Shown: positions 19,796 through 29,157, numbered from the stretch's first letter. The stretch: DNA of 64,000 nucleotides from an uncultured Erythrobacter sp. (GCA_947498065.1 CANMIS010000002.1:632501-696500); one strand, 5' to 3'. Notes: generated by a model from the sequence alone, not told the origin. Program-made: numbers and translations.

Positions 19796-21547
19796 TCAGC
19801 TTGTTCCGAGCCTGACGAGCGTTGCCAAGGTACGGCAGAAAGCCTTTGGTCGATCGAAGGTTAGCAACTCACCTGTGCCATCTATAGCTGCACAATGCGC
19901 GGCTGCATTTTGTACGCAAAAGTCTATCGTACGCTGGTAGTTTAGCCATTCGTGCAGTTCACTTTGGACGAAAAGAATAGGCATTCTTTCGGCAACACTG
20001 CGGAACGATCCAGTCCAATCGCTAACCCAGTAGATCAACTCGTCTACCGATCGCCTGGGTGTGTTCATGTAGTCCAGCATCGCTTTGCTCGCTGGTTGGT
20101 AGATGTGCGGCAGTTTCAGCAATGCTGTGCAGTTTGGTGATTCCGCGAACTGGTTTTTCATGAATGCCCTTTGGCCTTCGGTGTCTTTGGTCGCAGATGC
20201 GGCCGCGAAGGCGAAGGGTGCATAGAGCAAATCCGGTGTATTCTTGGCGGCCAAAAAGATCCGGCGACTGGCCTCGGGCATGTCCTCAAACTGCTCCTGC
20301 AAGGTCATGGGAATGCCGGTATCCAGCAGACCAACCGCGGAAAATCGATCAGGAAAACGCTCCGCCGCCTTGATCGCGTAGACGCCGGACATTGCATGAC
20401 CTGCCAGCGCAGCGCGTTCTATTCTTAGGTGATCGAGCAGCCTCAGGCACTCTTCGACAAACTCCATTGGTTCAAATTTGCCATTATCTGGCGATGATTG
20501 ACCGGCGCCTGGCTTGCAAGGCGCCACGATCTGAAGGTTTTCCGCGGTCGCCGCATTGAAAATTGCTTCGGTTGGCACAGCTGACGAGGTGTGTGCGTGC
20601 AGGAACAAGATCGGATCACCATTTGAATGCCCATAGTGGGCAAACTGCAATGAGCGATCGTTGCGCAGATTTTTGATCTCCACATTCTTAAAACTCTCAC
20701 GGTGAAAGTTCCGTTCCACGCCATCGTCGAGGAACGTCGGCGCTACATCCACGACATGCATCAGGCCAATCGCCAAGCTGATAAACTCGCTTTGGCTGGC
20801 GACCTGTGCTTTGCTCAACAAGGATTTGATCTGTTTCTGCACAGTCGCGGTCGCTCGGTTGCGCTCTGCAGCAATTTCGCCGCTGCGTTGTCCTTTATAA
20901 AGGCTTTTCGCAATTGCCATTTCAGCCTCTGTAAAACCGAACGATTGCTTAAATATGTTGGCACCACTCTCCATCCATTCCGCATGGCAGGATTTGATAA
21001 ACAGTAAGGACTCTGTGTCGATCTCTTCAAACTGATGCTCGATTAGCTTTTCGACAATAACGATCGTCTCCTTGCCGTCTGGCAAAAAGTAACGGGCTGC
21101 AACGATCGGTTCAGCTGGGTCATTCCAATGTGCCAAGTCGTTCTGTCCACCTGAACTGCTCGAGGGCGTCAGCTTTTCAGCATGGTGATAGAATGACTGG
21201 CCAATCTCCAAACCAAACCGATCTGTAAATGCCACGTTGCCCGCGATCAGACTGCCATCCAAATGAGCCACGGCGGCAGCAAATTTCTGTTGGTCTAGGA
21301 AGTTCTGGACCAAATTTTCGTGTTTGAGTTTGGTTTTCTCAAACACTTTCAGCGCACGCTCAAAGTGCAGTTTCAGCTTTTCGACATCGACAATATCGGA
21401 CGAGAAATTGTTGTCGGCCAAAATGGGATCAACAATCTGATCGTCCCAAATCTCGGCAAATTTCAGATAGTTCGAAGGCTGAAGCGCGGTCTCATAGATG
21501 GCATCTACGAGCTGTGAATAGGCTATGTCTCGCGTGTCTTTCGCCAC
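19796..21547 (-). CDS. LuxR-type HTH protein with inactive-looking alpha/beta-hydrolase domain
   Basis: A 583-residue protein with three parts: an N-terminal PAS-like region (about 1-200), a LuxR-type HTH (about 208-265, FGFTEAEMAIAKSLYKGQ and ATVQKQIKSLLSKAQ) and a C-terminal alpha/beta-hydrolase fold (about 295-580, GDPILFLH, ERFPDRFSAVGLLD). The nucleophile elbow reads GHAMSG, with Ala where the catalytic Ser should be, and the usual GxGH block near the end reads GTGELLTFDRP, with Glu for the catalytic His. It therefore probably binds rather than hydrolyses a ligand and acts as a sensor. It is divergent from the four-paralog cluster at 21731 and is its likely regulator. Confidence 0.8.
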   Translation of the reverse strand: MAKDTRDIAYSQLVDAIYETALQPSNYLKFAEIWDDQIVDPILADNNFSSDIVDVEKLKLHFERALKVFEKTKLKHENLVQNFLDQQKFAAAVAHLDGSLIAGNVAFTDRFGLEIGQSFYHHAEKLTPSSSSGGQNDLAHWNDPAEPIVAARYFLPDGKETIVIVEKLIEHQFEEIDTESLLFIKSCHAEWMESGANIFKQSFGFTEAEMAIAKSLYKGQRSGEIAAERNRATATVQKQIKSLLSKAQVASQSEFISLAIGLMHVVDVAPTFLDDGVERNFHRESFKNVEIKNLRNDRSLQFAHYGHSNGDPILFLHAHTSSAVPTEAIFNAATAENLQIVAPCKPGAGQSSPDNGKFEPMEFVEECLRLLDHLRIERAALAGHAMSGVYAIKAAERFPDRFSAVGLLDTGIPMTLQEQFEDMPEASRRIFLAAKNTPDLLYAPFAFAAASATKDTEGQRAFMKNQFAESPNCTALLKLPHIYQPASKAMLDYMNTPRRSVDELIYWVSDWTGSFRSVAERMPILFVQSELHEWLNYQRTIDFCVQNAAAHCAAIDGTGELLTFDRPKAFCRTLATLVRLGTS

Positions 21548-21730
21548 TCTAGCACTCCATTTCTAAGAAAAAAAATTCAATAATTTCAGCTTGATGATCC
21601 TGAATACCCGCATTTTCCAAGAACGTCATACCCCATTCGGGGCATGCGCGCTCAGTCCAACCGTGGTTTAAATTCCAAAAGTCAGGTCGCGAACTCGACG
21701 TTTCATGGGGTTACAGGATTGGAATTTCTG

Positions 21731-22489
21731 ATGTTTCGCATGATGATGATGTTTGGGGTTGGCCTAACCCTGACACTCGCATCGGCTCCGGCATTCGCAC
21801 AGGTTAAAGAGGCCCGTCATAACATGGCGTCGGGCTCCGATGTGTGGCGGGTTGAACTGCGCAACTTTAATCAATTTGTTCCCGCAGGTAGGCCGGGTGA
21901 CAGCGGCATACAAACACGCGACGAAATTCACACAATGGAGGTCAAGCTTGAAAGTGAGTTTGCGCCTTTTGGTGTCAGTGCGAACTACCAATTCCACTCG
22001 GTCAGGGAGCATGCACGCAATATGATGTCTGGCCTTGGTGCCGGAAACAGGACTTTTGTGCAAAGGCGCCAATGGGAGGAGATAGCTTGGATGTTGCAGC
22101 CTCGCGAAGGCTACAACCTTTGGATACACACCAAGCAATATTTCGAAGAGACAGGCGGTAGCCCCCTGATCTTCTTTGCCATAACGGTCTCGGTCAGAGA
22201 ACTCGACTGTGTCCGAAAGCGGATTTGTGACCGCGGCGATAACGGGCAAATCACCTATTTGTTCAAGCTACCAGTGCCAAAGCGGCGTTCATCGACTTGC
22301 ATCGCGCAAAACACATTCAAGCTGACCGGTGAGAGCCAATTCATTGAGGGTCAGCGCTCCGCCAAGGTCACGCTAACCTCAATGGCAGACGCCAAGGATG
22401 TGCGGAGCATTCCCTTTTCGATGAAGCGTTCAAATCCAGAGATGTTCATTAAAAATGCCGAAATCTGCATCGCGTCAACGAGCAAGTGA
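21731..22489 (+). CDS. Secreted protein of unknown function, paralog 1 of 4
   Basis: A 252-residue protein with a signal peptide ending at APAFAQ. Together with the next three genes it forms a tandem family. Shared blocks are S-G-x-x-V-W-R-V-E-L-R-N near the mature N terminus, a central YNLWIHTK, then V-R-E-L-D-C-V-R-K-R-I-C-x-R-G and a C-terminal ICIAST. Four cysteines (ELDC, IC, STC, ICI) recur in all four copies and could form disulfides in the periplasm or outside the cell. I do not recognise the family. The start at 21731 gives a standard signal peptide; the frame is open further upstream without a good start. It is divergent from the pseudohydrolase regulator. Confidence 0.75.
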   Translation: MFRMMMMFGVGLTLTLASAPAFAQVKEARHNMASGSDVWRVELRNFNQFVPAGRPGDSGIQTRDEIHTMEVKLESEFAPFGVSANYQFHSVREHARNMMSGLGAGNRTFVQRRQWEEIAWMLQPREGYNLWIHTKQYFEETGGSPLIFFAITVSVRELDCVRKRICDRGDNGQITYLFKLPVPKRRSSTCIAQNTFKLTGESQFIEGQRSAKVTLTSMADAKDVRSIPFSMKRSNPEMFIKNAEICIASTSK

Positions 22490-22575
22490 GCTTGCTGGAT
22501 AGGGCGGCCACGGCCCCGTTTCCGCTGCTTCTAATCCATAATCGCATTCGCGTTTGGCGCGACAGGGGAACTGCT

Positions 22576-23346
22576 ATGACTATTAACATCGCAAAACTAT
22601 TGGCAATGATTACATTCGCCACAACGGCGGCCATCACGATGCCGTCTAGTGCTCAAGCCCAGGACAAAACAGACAACCAAACCATGCCTTCGGGCCGCGA
22701 CGTGTGGCGGGTTGAGCTCAGAAATTTTGACCGGCTTCTATTGCTTGAAAATGCCGATTCAGATGGCACTGACGAACTTCATTTCATTGAGGTTACACTA
22801 GCAAATGAATATGCTGAGCGAGACCGACGTGTCATAACACGGGTGGCCAATCCACCTGAGTACCAGTTTGATAGTGTCAAAGAGAAAGCCGTCAATCTCT
22901 CGGTCAACGATCGTGCCGGGAACCGTGCCTATGTCAGCGCGAGGCGAGGCGACTATGTTGATCTGAGTCGCCGACCAAACACTACCTACAACCTCTGGAT
23001 CCATACCAAGGAATTCCGCGAAAGCGCCGATCTTTCACCGGTGATCTTCTTCACCGTATCGGTGAAGGGCAGAGAGCTTAGCTGTTTCCGCAAACGGGTG
23101 TGCAAACGCGGCCACCACGGCGAATACATCTACCAATTCAACGTGCCTGTGCCGACAGTCCGTTCATCGCGGTGCGTCGCAGCCAACACCTTTGACATCG
23201 CAACCAGCACAGACGGAATTGCGATCCGCGCCCGATCAACGGGTGAGCTTACCGAAGGCTGGGATGTCGAGCGCGCACCGGCGCGAAAGAACCCGCAATT
23301 GTTCGTCAAAACCGGCGAAATTTGCATCGCATCGACCAGCAGATGA
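22576..23346 (+). CDS. Secreted protein of unknown function, paralog 2 of 4
   Basis: A 256-residue protein with a signal peptide ending SAQAQ. It is the closest relative of paralog 1 and shares DVWRVELRNF, YNLWIHTKEF, a GRELSCFRKRVCKRG block, RSSRC and C-terminal ICIASTSR. A CAGGGGAAC ribosome-binding site supports ATG 22576. It follows paralog 1 after 86 nt and precedes paralog 3 by 44 nt, so co-transcription is likely. Function unknown. Confidence 0.78.
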   Translation: MTINIAKLLAMITFATTAAITMPSSAQAQDKTDNQTMPSGRDVWRVELRNFDRLLLLENADSDGTDELHFIEVTLANEYAERDRRVITRVANPPEYQFDSVKEKAVNLSVNDRAGNRAYVSARRGDYVDLSRRPNTTYNLWIHTKEFRESADLSPVIFFTVSVKGRELSCFRKRVCKRGHHGEYIYQFNVPVPTVRSSRCVAANTFDIATSTDGIAIRARSTGELTEGWDVERAPARKNPQLFVKTGEICIASTSR

Positions 23347-23390
23347 GCTCGCCGCGCGGACAGTTGAAAACGATACAGGAGAACAGCGCC

Positions 23391-24152
23391 ATGTTCGGCA
23401 AGACAGCAAAATTGGTCGCAGCGGCATTTGCCCTGACGGCCATCTCCCCAGCGAACGCCCAGGAAAAAACCCACAATCATACATTGGGATCGGGCGAGGA
23501 AGTCTGGCGTATTGAACTGCGTACTCTTGAGCATTTCCTGACCATGTCGGTTGGTGACGGTGATGGCACGAGTGAGCTGAGATATATCGATATCCAGCTT
23601 TCAGGGCCCGGCGGGCAATTTCACAAGGTTCGTGAGGTAAATCCGTTCCTTCAAGTGAATGATGGCCCTAGATCACTGCGCAATACAATCGACGTGCGCC
23701 TTGGTGATCGAGTGTCGCTTGATCGCTTGGATCCACCCGAATTGATCGACACTTACGACCTCTGGATCCATGCGCAGCCATCCAGGCGGCCCGGTTCTGA
23801 CACCCGCATGCTCAACTTTCAGATAACGGTGTCTGCGCGGGAACTGGATTGTGTACGCGACCGTGTGTGCAACCGAGGCAGCACAGGTACACTTGTATAT
23901 GATGTTTCCGTGCCCATCCCGCGGTGGCGATCCAATCGCTGCTCAGCACAAAACACCTACCAGATATCGGCCGTGAACGGCGCGCAAATGAACCTGCAAC
24001 CGCGCAATGCCCGGGCTCCGCGCGGCCAAATCGAGGTGAACAGCCGGGCCAGAGATAGCCAGTCAGGCAGGACGATCGCGACAGGGGGCGAGGACGCGGT
24101 GCGTCTGGCCATGCAGGGCGGCCAGATCTGCATCGCCTCAACCACTCGATAG
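23391..24152 (+). CDS. Secreted protein of unknown function, paralog 3 of 4
   Basis: A 253-residue protein with signal peptide (AISPANAQ). It keeps the family layout: EVWRIELRTLEHF, YDLWIHAQ, SARELDCVRDRVCNRG, RSNRCSAQNTYQI and ICIASTTR. The stretch between the third and fourth cysteine is longer and basic compared with paralogs 1 and 2. CAGGAGAAC precedes ATG 23391. Function unknown; see paralog 1 for family features. Confidence 0.78.
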   Translation: MFGKTAKLVAAAFALTAISPANAQEKTHNHTLGSGEEVWRIELRTLEHFLTMSVGDGDGTSELRYIDIQLSGPGGQFHKVREVNPFLQVNDGPRSLRNTIDVRLGDRVSLDRLDPPELIDTYDLWIHAQPSRRPGSDTRMLNFQITVSARELDCVRDRVCNRGSTGTLVYDVSVPIPRWRSNRCSAQNTYQISAVNGAQMNLQPRNARAPRGQIEVNSRARDSQSGRTIATGGEDAVRLAMQGGQICIASTTR

Positions 24153-24185
24153 GCGGACAACATGCGCCGTGATGGGAAAAGAGAT

Positions 24186-25031
24186 ATGATCCGCACACTA
24201 CAATCATTGAGCGCAATTGGCTTGGCCGCAACGGCCCTATTTGCCTCAGGTGCTCCGGCCAATGCGAGAGAGCCATTGGTCATTCAAGAATTGGGTTCCG
24301 GTCCAAATGTATACCGCGTCGAAATTCGCAATCTCAACCGGTTTGAGGTGTTGGAGGCTGGCGATTCTGACGGTGTGGGGGAACTGCACGAGCTGATCGT
24401 GCAATTGGCATCTTTCAACCCGAACTTCGAAACGCAATATGATGGTGAGAAATTCACTGGAACCCAGCTTTACGCGATCAACAAAGGCGGCATAGTCGGC
24501 GGGCGGCGCAACTTCTCGATCCGGGCCGGACAGCACCTGTTCACGCAAACCAACCGGGCGCCCAGCGACGAGACCCAGATGTGGGTGCATGTCTACTCAA
24601 ATCCGGCCGACACCGCGTATAACGAACGCTTCGGCCGCGGACGTGTCAGACTGTCGATTTCGGCAAGAGAACTGGATTGTGCAGGGCAGCGGGTCTGCCG
24701 CCGCCATAGCGATGGCCGCGTCTCCATAAATTTCCAGATTCCAGAATTCTCCACTCCGCCGTCCAATCGCTGCGGTCCGGACAACACATTCCGGCTCGAA
24801 CCGCTTGATGGCGAGCTGCAGGTTAGCGGGCTGTCAGAAACTAGCGTGTTTTCGAGCACCAGCAGCAGCAGTTGGTACCTGGGAACCGATCACAAAAAAG
24901 GCGGGCCGCGTCTGCGCCCGTTCAACGCCGACATTTGCATCGCAAGTACGGTGAAACCGTCGTCCATCCGGCCCGTGCCTGACAACGCTGATGAGCTGAT
25001 CGGAGACAGGCGCAGATTTTTGACTGACTAG
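24186..25031 (+). CDS. Secreted protein of unknown function, paralog 4 of 4
   Basis: A 281-residue, more divergent member with signal peptide ending APANAR. It retains NVYRVEIRNLNRF, MWVHVYSN in place of the LWIHTK block, SARELDCAGQRVCRRH, SNRCGPDNTFRL and ICIAST, but has a Ser-rich insertion (SSTSSSSW) and a C-terminal extension of about 25 residues past ICIAST. ATG 24186 follows GGGAAAAGAG; an ATG at 24162 is possible. Function unknown. Confidence 0.75.
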   Translation: MIRTLQSLSAIGLAATALFASGAPANAREPLVIQELGSGPNVYRVEIRNLNRFEVLEAGDSDGVGELHELIVQLASFNPNFETQYDGEKFTGTQLYAINKGGIVGGRRNFSIRAGQHLFTQTNRAPSDETQMWVHVYSNPADTAYNERFGRGRVRLSISARELDCAGQRVCRRHSDGRVSINFQIPEFSTPPSNRCGPDNTFRLEPLDGELQVSGLSETSVFSSTSSSSWYLGTDHKKGGPRLRPFNADICIASTVKPSSIRPVPDNADELIGDRRRFLTD

Positions 25032-25109
25032 TCCCGCTCACACCTCACAAACCAGAAACACCTCCTCCGGCCCGCACCCACAACACCAATTTCCGAGAGG
25101 AACATTCAA

Positions 25110-26000
25110 ATGATGCAGTACTTTAGAAAGACTCTGGTCGCGGGCACGATCCTAACCGCGATCGGCGCAATGCCCGGCGTTACCCCGGATCATGCCAAGG
25201 CGGACTATCTGCGGGCTGGCTTTGACATGTCCAAATGCCTGGGTGTGCCATCGGATCGGAACGGGACTCGCATTCGAATGGAAGATTGCGATGCGGCCGG
25301 TCGGGCGAACCAGCAATGGACTTACAACTCGCGCAGCGGCTTGATCTCCAATCAGGCCTATCCAACCAAATGCATACACAAGGCAACTCGCGGCTGGGCG
25401 CGCGGCAATCGGGTTCATTTGTGGGATTGCGATGCAGGGACCCCAGAGATGAAGACGTGGCGGATTAACGCCGCCAACGGTACGGTCAACGCCCGCGAGA
25501 ACGAGGGCATGTGCTTTCGGCTTGAGGGCAGTGTTTGGGCCAACGGCGCGGTCATTTCCCTCAATAGTGATTGCGGCTCAGCTTCACCCCAGACCAAATG
25601 GCGTTTTACCAGCAAGGATCAGCAAGATTGCGCCGTATTTGATGCGCTGGTTCGACCAAACCTAAGTCTGGTCCGGGATATGATAAATGAGGAGCTCCCT
25701 TACTCCAAGAAGATCAACCGCCGCAAAACGCTGGTAACACACCGGGCAACTTCTGTTGAGACGCGCGGCTGTGATGCCTGGATCACCGTCGATGCAACCA
25801 TGCGCCGCAAGATCAGGCGTAATGCGAGCGGCCGTTTGATCCTACGGGCCCAGCTGCATTCGGTCAGTTACAACTACATTTGCCTGCGCGATCCTGAGGT
25901 CAAACAAGTGCACCTGTCCAATCTCGGCATGATTGGCGAAGGCTTTTACAAGCGCCGCGGCAATCGCGGGCTGCCCGATGAAATGTGCGTAGCGTTTTGA
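25110..26000 (+). CDS. Secreted ricin-type beta-trefoil lectin protein
   Basis: A 296-residue protein with a signal peptide (to about DHAKA). Residues about 33-165 form a ricin-B-like trefoil with three Q/K-x-W repeats (NQQWTY, MKTWRI, QTKWRF) and paired cysteines (KCLGV, EDCD; KCIH, WDCD; MCFRL, SDCG). The C-terminal 130 residues are basic and unlike anything I recognise. GAGAGGAACATTCAA precedes the ATG. Lying directly downstream of the four-paralog cluster, it may recognise a glycan as part of the same secreted set; this is inference. Confidence 0.82.
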   Translation: MMQYFRKTLVAGTILTAIGAMPGVTPDHAKADYLRAGFDMSKCLGVPSDRNGTRIRMEDCDAAGRANQQWTYNSRSGLISNQAYPTKCIHKATRGWARGNRVHLWDCDAGTPEMKTWRINAANGTVNARENEGMCFRLEGSVWANGAVISLNSDCGSASPQTKWRFTSKDQQDCAVFDALVRPNLSLVRDMINEELPYSKKINRRKTLVTHRATSVETRGCDAWITVDATMRRKIRRNASGRLILRAQLHSVSYNYICLRDPEVKQVHLSNLGMIGEGFYKRRGNRGLPDEMCVAF

Positions 26001-26026
26001 AGTCCCACCAATTGCAGGAAGTCGCC

Positions 26027-26524
26027 ATGAAACAAACTATGATCCCGATCATCGCCCTGTTGGTTTCAGCTTGCGGCGATCAAAGCAGCCCTGATCTTTC
26101 AGAAGCAGATCCGGCTGAAGCTGCGGCAAAATCCGCTGCGTCTGCGCCCACTATTGCAGAAGAAGCAGCCACAACAAATGCACTGCCTTGGGACATCCCG
26201 ATCATGCCCGGCGCGCGCTATGTCAGTGGCAGCACTGAATTTTCACGTACTACAGAGAAACGCGGCGGCGAGGCTATTGCAACGATCGCAGTGGATGGAT
26301 CGGTGGCGGATATCATCACCTATTACGAAGGCGTGCTCCCTGAACTTGGCTTTGAGATCACCTTCAACCGAATTTATGATGAAACGACGGGATCGCTGCA
26401 TACTCAAAATGCCAAAGGCGAACAGTTCCGCGTCGCCGCAATGCGCGGCGGGTCAAATGCCCGTGAAGGTGAGAGCACTGCTGGATTGCTCGCGATCAAA
26501 CCAAAACTTACAGTCACAGAGTAG
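26027..26524 (+). CDS. Predicted lipoprotein
   Basis: A 165-residue protein with lipobox LVSAC, so probably lipidated at the cysteine after ALLVSA. An Ala/Glu-rich linker leads to a small domain (PIMPGARYVSGSTEF ... VADIITYYEGVLPELGFEI) of the kind found in short periplasmic lipoproteins. CAGGAAGTCGCC precedes ATG 26027. It follows the lectin gene by 26 nt and precedes another lipoprotein by 15 nt. Confidence 0.75.
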   Translation: MKQTMIPIIALLVSACGDQSSPDLSEADPAEAAAKSAASAPTIAEEAATTNALPWDIPIMPGARYVSGSTEFSRTTEKRGGEAIATIAVDGSVADIITYYEGVLPELGFEITFNRIYDETTGSLHTQNAKGEQFRVAAMRGGSNAREGESTAGLLAIKPKLTVTE

Positions 26525-26539
26525 GATTGGCGGAAGCGT

Positions 26540-27520
26540 ATGACGTTACGAGTAGGCTTTATCATTGCCACCATAATTGGCCTCACCGCCTGCGGTTCGG
26601 GCCAGTCGGCCCGTGCTTCAAGCGAGGACACACTGACGAGTACACCGATCTCTTTCGGTGCTGCGACGGGTAAGACGGCTGAAATGCTAGAGGTCGGACC
26701 TTGTCCGTTCGTATCTGATGACGTGATGATCTCCAGTGTGCGATCACGTTTTGAGATTGTCCGGCGCGAAGTTTCAAACACCAATTGCCGTTGGTCTTAC
26801 AATGCAGGTTTCGTGATCGACGTAACGATCGAAGATCTTGCAACTGCCAGACCCGTTTCCACCCGCCGATACAACATGGATATCGACCCCGTTCTAAGCC
26901 CGAAGGATGGGCCAGGCACCAATGCGGCAGTGTTGAATGATACGGCTTGGGATAGGCCGGTGCCCTATGCATACAGTTTTGAAAAAGACGGCAAGCTGGT
27001 CTTTATCAGGTACACTGGATTCAAGACTGATGCTGAGATCATGCGCCCTGCCGCTGATGAAATCGCGCGTCGTATGGGTGATGCTCATGCGATCGAACCA
27101 CAGCGGCGCCAATTGGCAGTCTCGTTCGAGGCTTGCGAGGTTTGGAGCAAACAGGATCTGGCGACTGTTTTTGGCACGAGCGAGAACGCCTTAATCGAGC
27201 CAGGCAGGCGAAGTTTATCTACCTGTGCATGGGATATCTTTGAAGATGGGGTCAATCGGCGCCGAACCGCCGCGTTCCACATCTACGAGCCAGAACCGGG
27301 CAAGAAACAAGAATACGAATACTCCAGCTACACAGCGTATACAGAGAATGACGAAACTCACTATCTGCGAAAGTCCGACTCCCATTTCGGCCTATACGTT
27401 CACATTGTTACGCCGCGGCCACAAGGCATAGTCCACGTCACCGTTTCAGACACAAGTGGTGACCCAACCTCGGTGGCAAAACGTTTGCAGAGTAACCTAC
27501 TCAATCGATTGGTGGATTGA
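26540..27520 (+). CDS. Predicted lipoprotein of unknown function
   Basis: A 326-residue protein with lipobox GLTACG near residue 18. The mature part contains two similar halves, each with a Cys in a CxW context (TNCRWSYNAGF about 90 and LSTCAWDIFEDG about 230) and an earlier Cys (GPCPFVSDDV, FEACEVWSKQDL), suggesting an internally duplicated domain with disulfides. Last gene of the 21731-27520 run. No family recognised. Confidence 0.72.
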   Translation: MTLRVGFIIATIIGLTACGSGQSARASSEDTLTSTPISFGAATGKTAEMLEVGPCPFVSDDVMISSVRSRFEIVRREVSNTNCRWSYNAGFVIDVTIEDLATARPVSTRRYNMDIDPVLSPKDGPGTNAAVLNDTAWDRPVPYAYSFEKDGKLVFIRYTGFKTDAEIMRPAADEIARRMGDAHAIEPQRRQLAVSFEACEVWSKQDLATVFGTSENALIEPGRRSLSTCAWDIFEDGVNRRRTAAFHIYEPEPGKKQEYEYSSYTAYTENDETHYLRKSDSHFGLYVHIVTPRPQGIVHVTVSDTSGDPTSVAKRLQSNLLNRLVD

Positions 27521-27638
27521 AGCGCACAGTAAACTATCAGTACAATAGAAATTGATAACAGCCTTAGCTAAAAGCAAATTGCAACGTCCGCCTACACCCC
27601 CAATGTTCGACACAATCAGGGAGGATTGCGTTTGTTGG

Positions 27639-27671
27639 AAGCGGTCGCTCAGGTATTCTAAGCGACCGCTT
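27639..27671. terminator. Hairpin between convergent genes
   Basis: AAGCGGTCGCT (27639-27649) and AGCGACCGCTT (27661-27671) form a perfect 11-bp stem with an 11-nt loop between the lipoprotein gene and the convergent recombinase gene. It lacks a T tract; the position suggests a shared terminator. Confidence 0.6.
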
Positions 27672-27676
27672 GAACG

Positions 27677-28309
27677 TCAGATTTCGGTCTTTTCCGCGAG
27701 GGTGAGTGCATCTTCTATGTCGACACCCAAGTATCGTACCGTGTTCTCGATCTTGGAATGACCGAGCAAGATTTGGATCGCGCGGATGTTGCCGGTGGCT
27801 TTGTATATGATCGAAGCCTTGGTCCGGCGCAGTGAGTGGGTTCCATACTCCTCAGGGCGCAAGCCGATAGCCTCCACCCACTCATCAACAAGCCGAGCGT
27901 ATTGTCGCGTGCTCAAGTGACGGGTATGGTCAACTCGGCTCTGGAAGACGAAGTCCTCGATGTCACCACCTCTAAGTTCCAGCCACGCGAAAAGACTTGC
28001 ACGTGCGTCTGCGGCAATCTCGAACTGAACCGGGCGACCTGTCTTGCGCTGTGTGATTGTTGCTCGCATTCTGATTTCTGGACCACTAACCAGATCGCCG
28101 ATCTTCAGCTCGACGAGATCGCAGCCTCGCAACTTGCTATCAATCGCCAAGTCAAACAGCGCTCGATCTCGGATGCGTTCCTCGCGATCTAAGAAGAAGC
28201 GGATCGCCCATATCTGCTTTTGATTGAAAGGGCGCTTTGGGCCGATCTTCGCGCCAAAGTTCCAAGGCACCCGGTTCTGCGCAGCGGGATCGAAGTGTGA
28301 GTAGGTCAT
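27677..28309 (-). CDS. Small tyrosine recombinase
   Basis: A 210-residue recombinase consisting almost only of the catalytic domain. All active-site residues are visible: R61 (SKLRGCD), K89 (RKTGRP), H158 and R161 (HSLRRT), H184 (LLGHSK) and nucleophile Y193 (VRYLG). Its size resembles FimB/FimE-type inverting recombinases and short mobile-element integrases; no arm-binding N-terminal domain is present. AAGGAGAATAACA precedes the ATG. It lies just inside the right end of island A, 5' to the duplicated small gene and the larger integrase. Confidence 0.9.
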   Translation of the reverse strand: MTYSHFDPAAQNRVPWNFGAKIGPKRPFNQKQIWAIRFFLDREERIRDRALFDLAIDSKLRGCDLVELKIGDLVSGPEIRMRATITQRKTGRPVQFEIAADARASLFAWLELRGGDIEDFVFQSRVDHTRHLSTRQYARLVDEWVEAIGLRPEEYGTHSLRRTKASIIYKATGNIRAIQILLGHSKIENTVRYLGVDIEDALTLAEKTEI

Positions 28310-28385
28310 TGTTATTCTCCTTGGCCGGAATGGCCTTGGAGAATGTCCGCTTTCAGCAACTAAGATCTCGGGTCGTTAGGTCATG

Positions 28386-28723
28386 GATTGGGGCGCAAAG
28401 CCGACTTCAAGTGACAATGATGGCGCCTAGCTTAGTCGAACGTCAGGCATTGGCCTTTATTGGCTTGGTCCCAAACTCTGCAGTCACACAGCGCTTGTTC
28501 CAATCCGCTATTTCGGTTGACGGTGTATTGAAACTTCAGCTGGTCACTCTCACGTGCTGTAAGAGGGAAGCCTTTTGCAGCGAATTTTGTATCCGTCCAA
28601 CCTAGGACATTGCAGAAATCGCGGCCGTCACAGTACTCTCGAGCAATCTCCGGAATTAAAGCAGGGTCTGCCTTTGGATTGAACGTCATTGCAAAGATCG
28701 CGTCACCGCTGATTGGTCTGAAT
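28386..28723. repeat. 338-bp block duplicated at 63663-64000
   Basis: This segment aligns without gaps to 63663-64000 with about nine bases in ten identical, and the match is cut off only by the window end. It covers most of the hypothetical gene 28432-28866 plus 46 nt downstream, so selection on the gene alone does not explain it. Confidence 0.9.
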
Positions 28724-28866
28724 TCCGCATTTGCTGACTGGTAGCGAACCTTATCGGACGAAGAGTTTGATGTCCCGTTGGTCAGTACATCGACCGTGGC
28801 TCCAATCATGGGGATGCCGAAAAATACTATTAGGACCCATTGCCACCATTTCAGATTACGCATCAT
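28432..28866 (-). CDS. Small membrane-anchored hypothetical protein
   Basis: A 144-residue protein: a short basic N terminus (MMRNLKWW), one membrane helix (WVLIVFFGIPMIGATV), then a soluble domain with four cysteines (REYCDGRDFCNVLGW and ALCDCRVWDQ). The start at 28866 puts the helix at the N terminus; the frame extends upstream without a sensible start. A near-identical, window-truncated copy is at 63709. Function unknown; its presence at matching positions in both islands suggests it travels with the island backbone. Confidence 0.7.
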   Translation of the reverse strand: MMRNLKWWQWVLIVFFGIPMIGATVDVLTNGTSNSSSDKVRYQSANAEFRPISGDAIFAMTFNPKADPALIPEIAREYCDGRDFCNVLGWTDTKFAAKGFPLTARESDQLKFQYTVNRNSGLEQALCDCRVWDQANKGQCLTFD

Positions 28867-29157
28867 TCCACCCGTTCTTGAGGGCGGCTGGCAAAAAGAC
28901 CTCCAGCGCCGCCCCGTGTTGATCCTGGGGCGACGGCCAAAGCCGGATGTTAGAAACCTGCCATCACACAGGGCTAACACCTTTACTGGCAAGCCAGCTG
29001 GACATACGTGAACGCCATTCGGCCGCAGTGATGCTGTGACCGGTTTGTGAAAGAGAGGTTCCTAAGCCTCGCTCCCGCATCTCTCGGGAGCCGGGCGACA
29101 ATTGACGAGGCTGGGCGTTAGTTCAAGCTCAAAAGACAGCAGCGAAGGTCCGGTGGA

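Noticed and set aside
29069..29091. Small hairpin GCTCCCG...CGGGAGC after the integrase
   Set aside because: A 7-bp stem without T tract, too weak to call as terminator.
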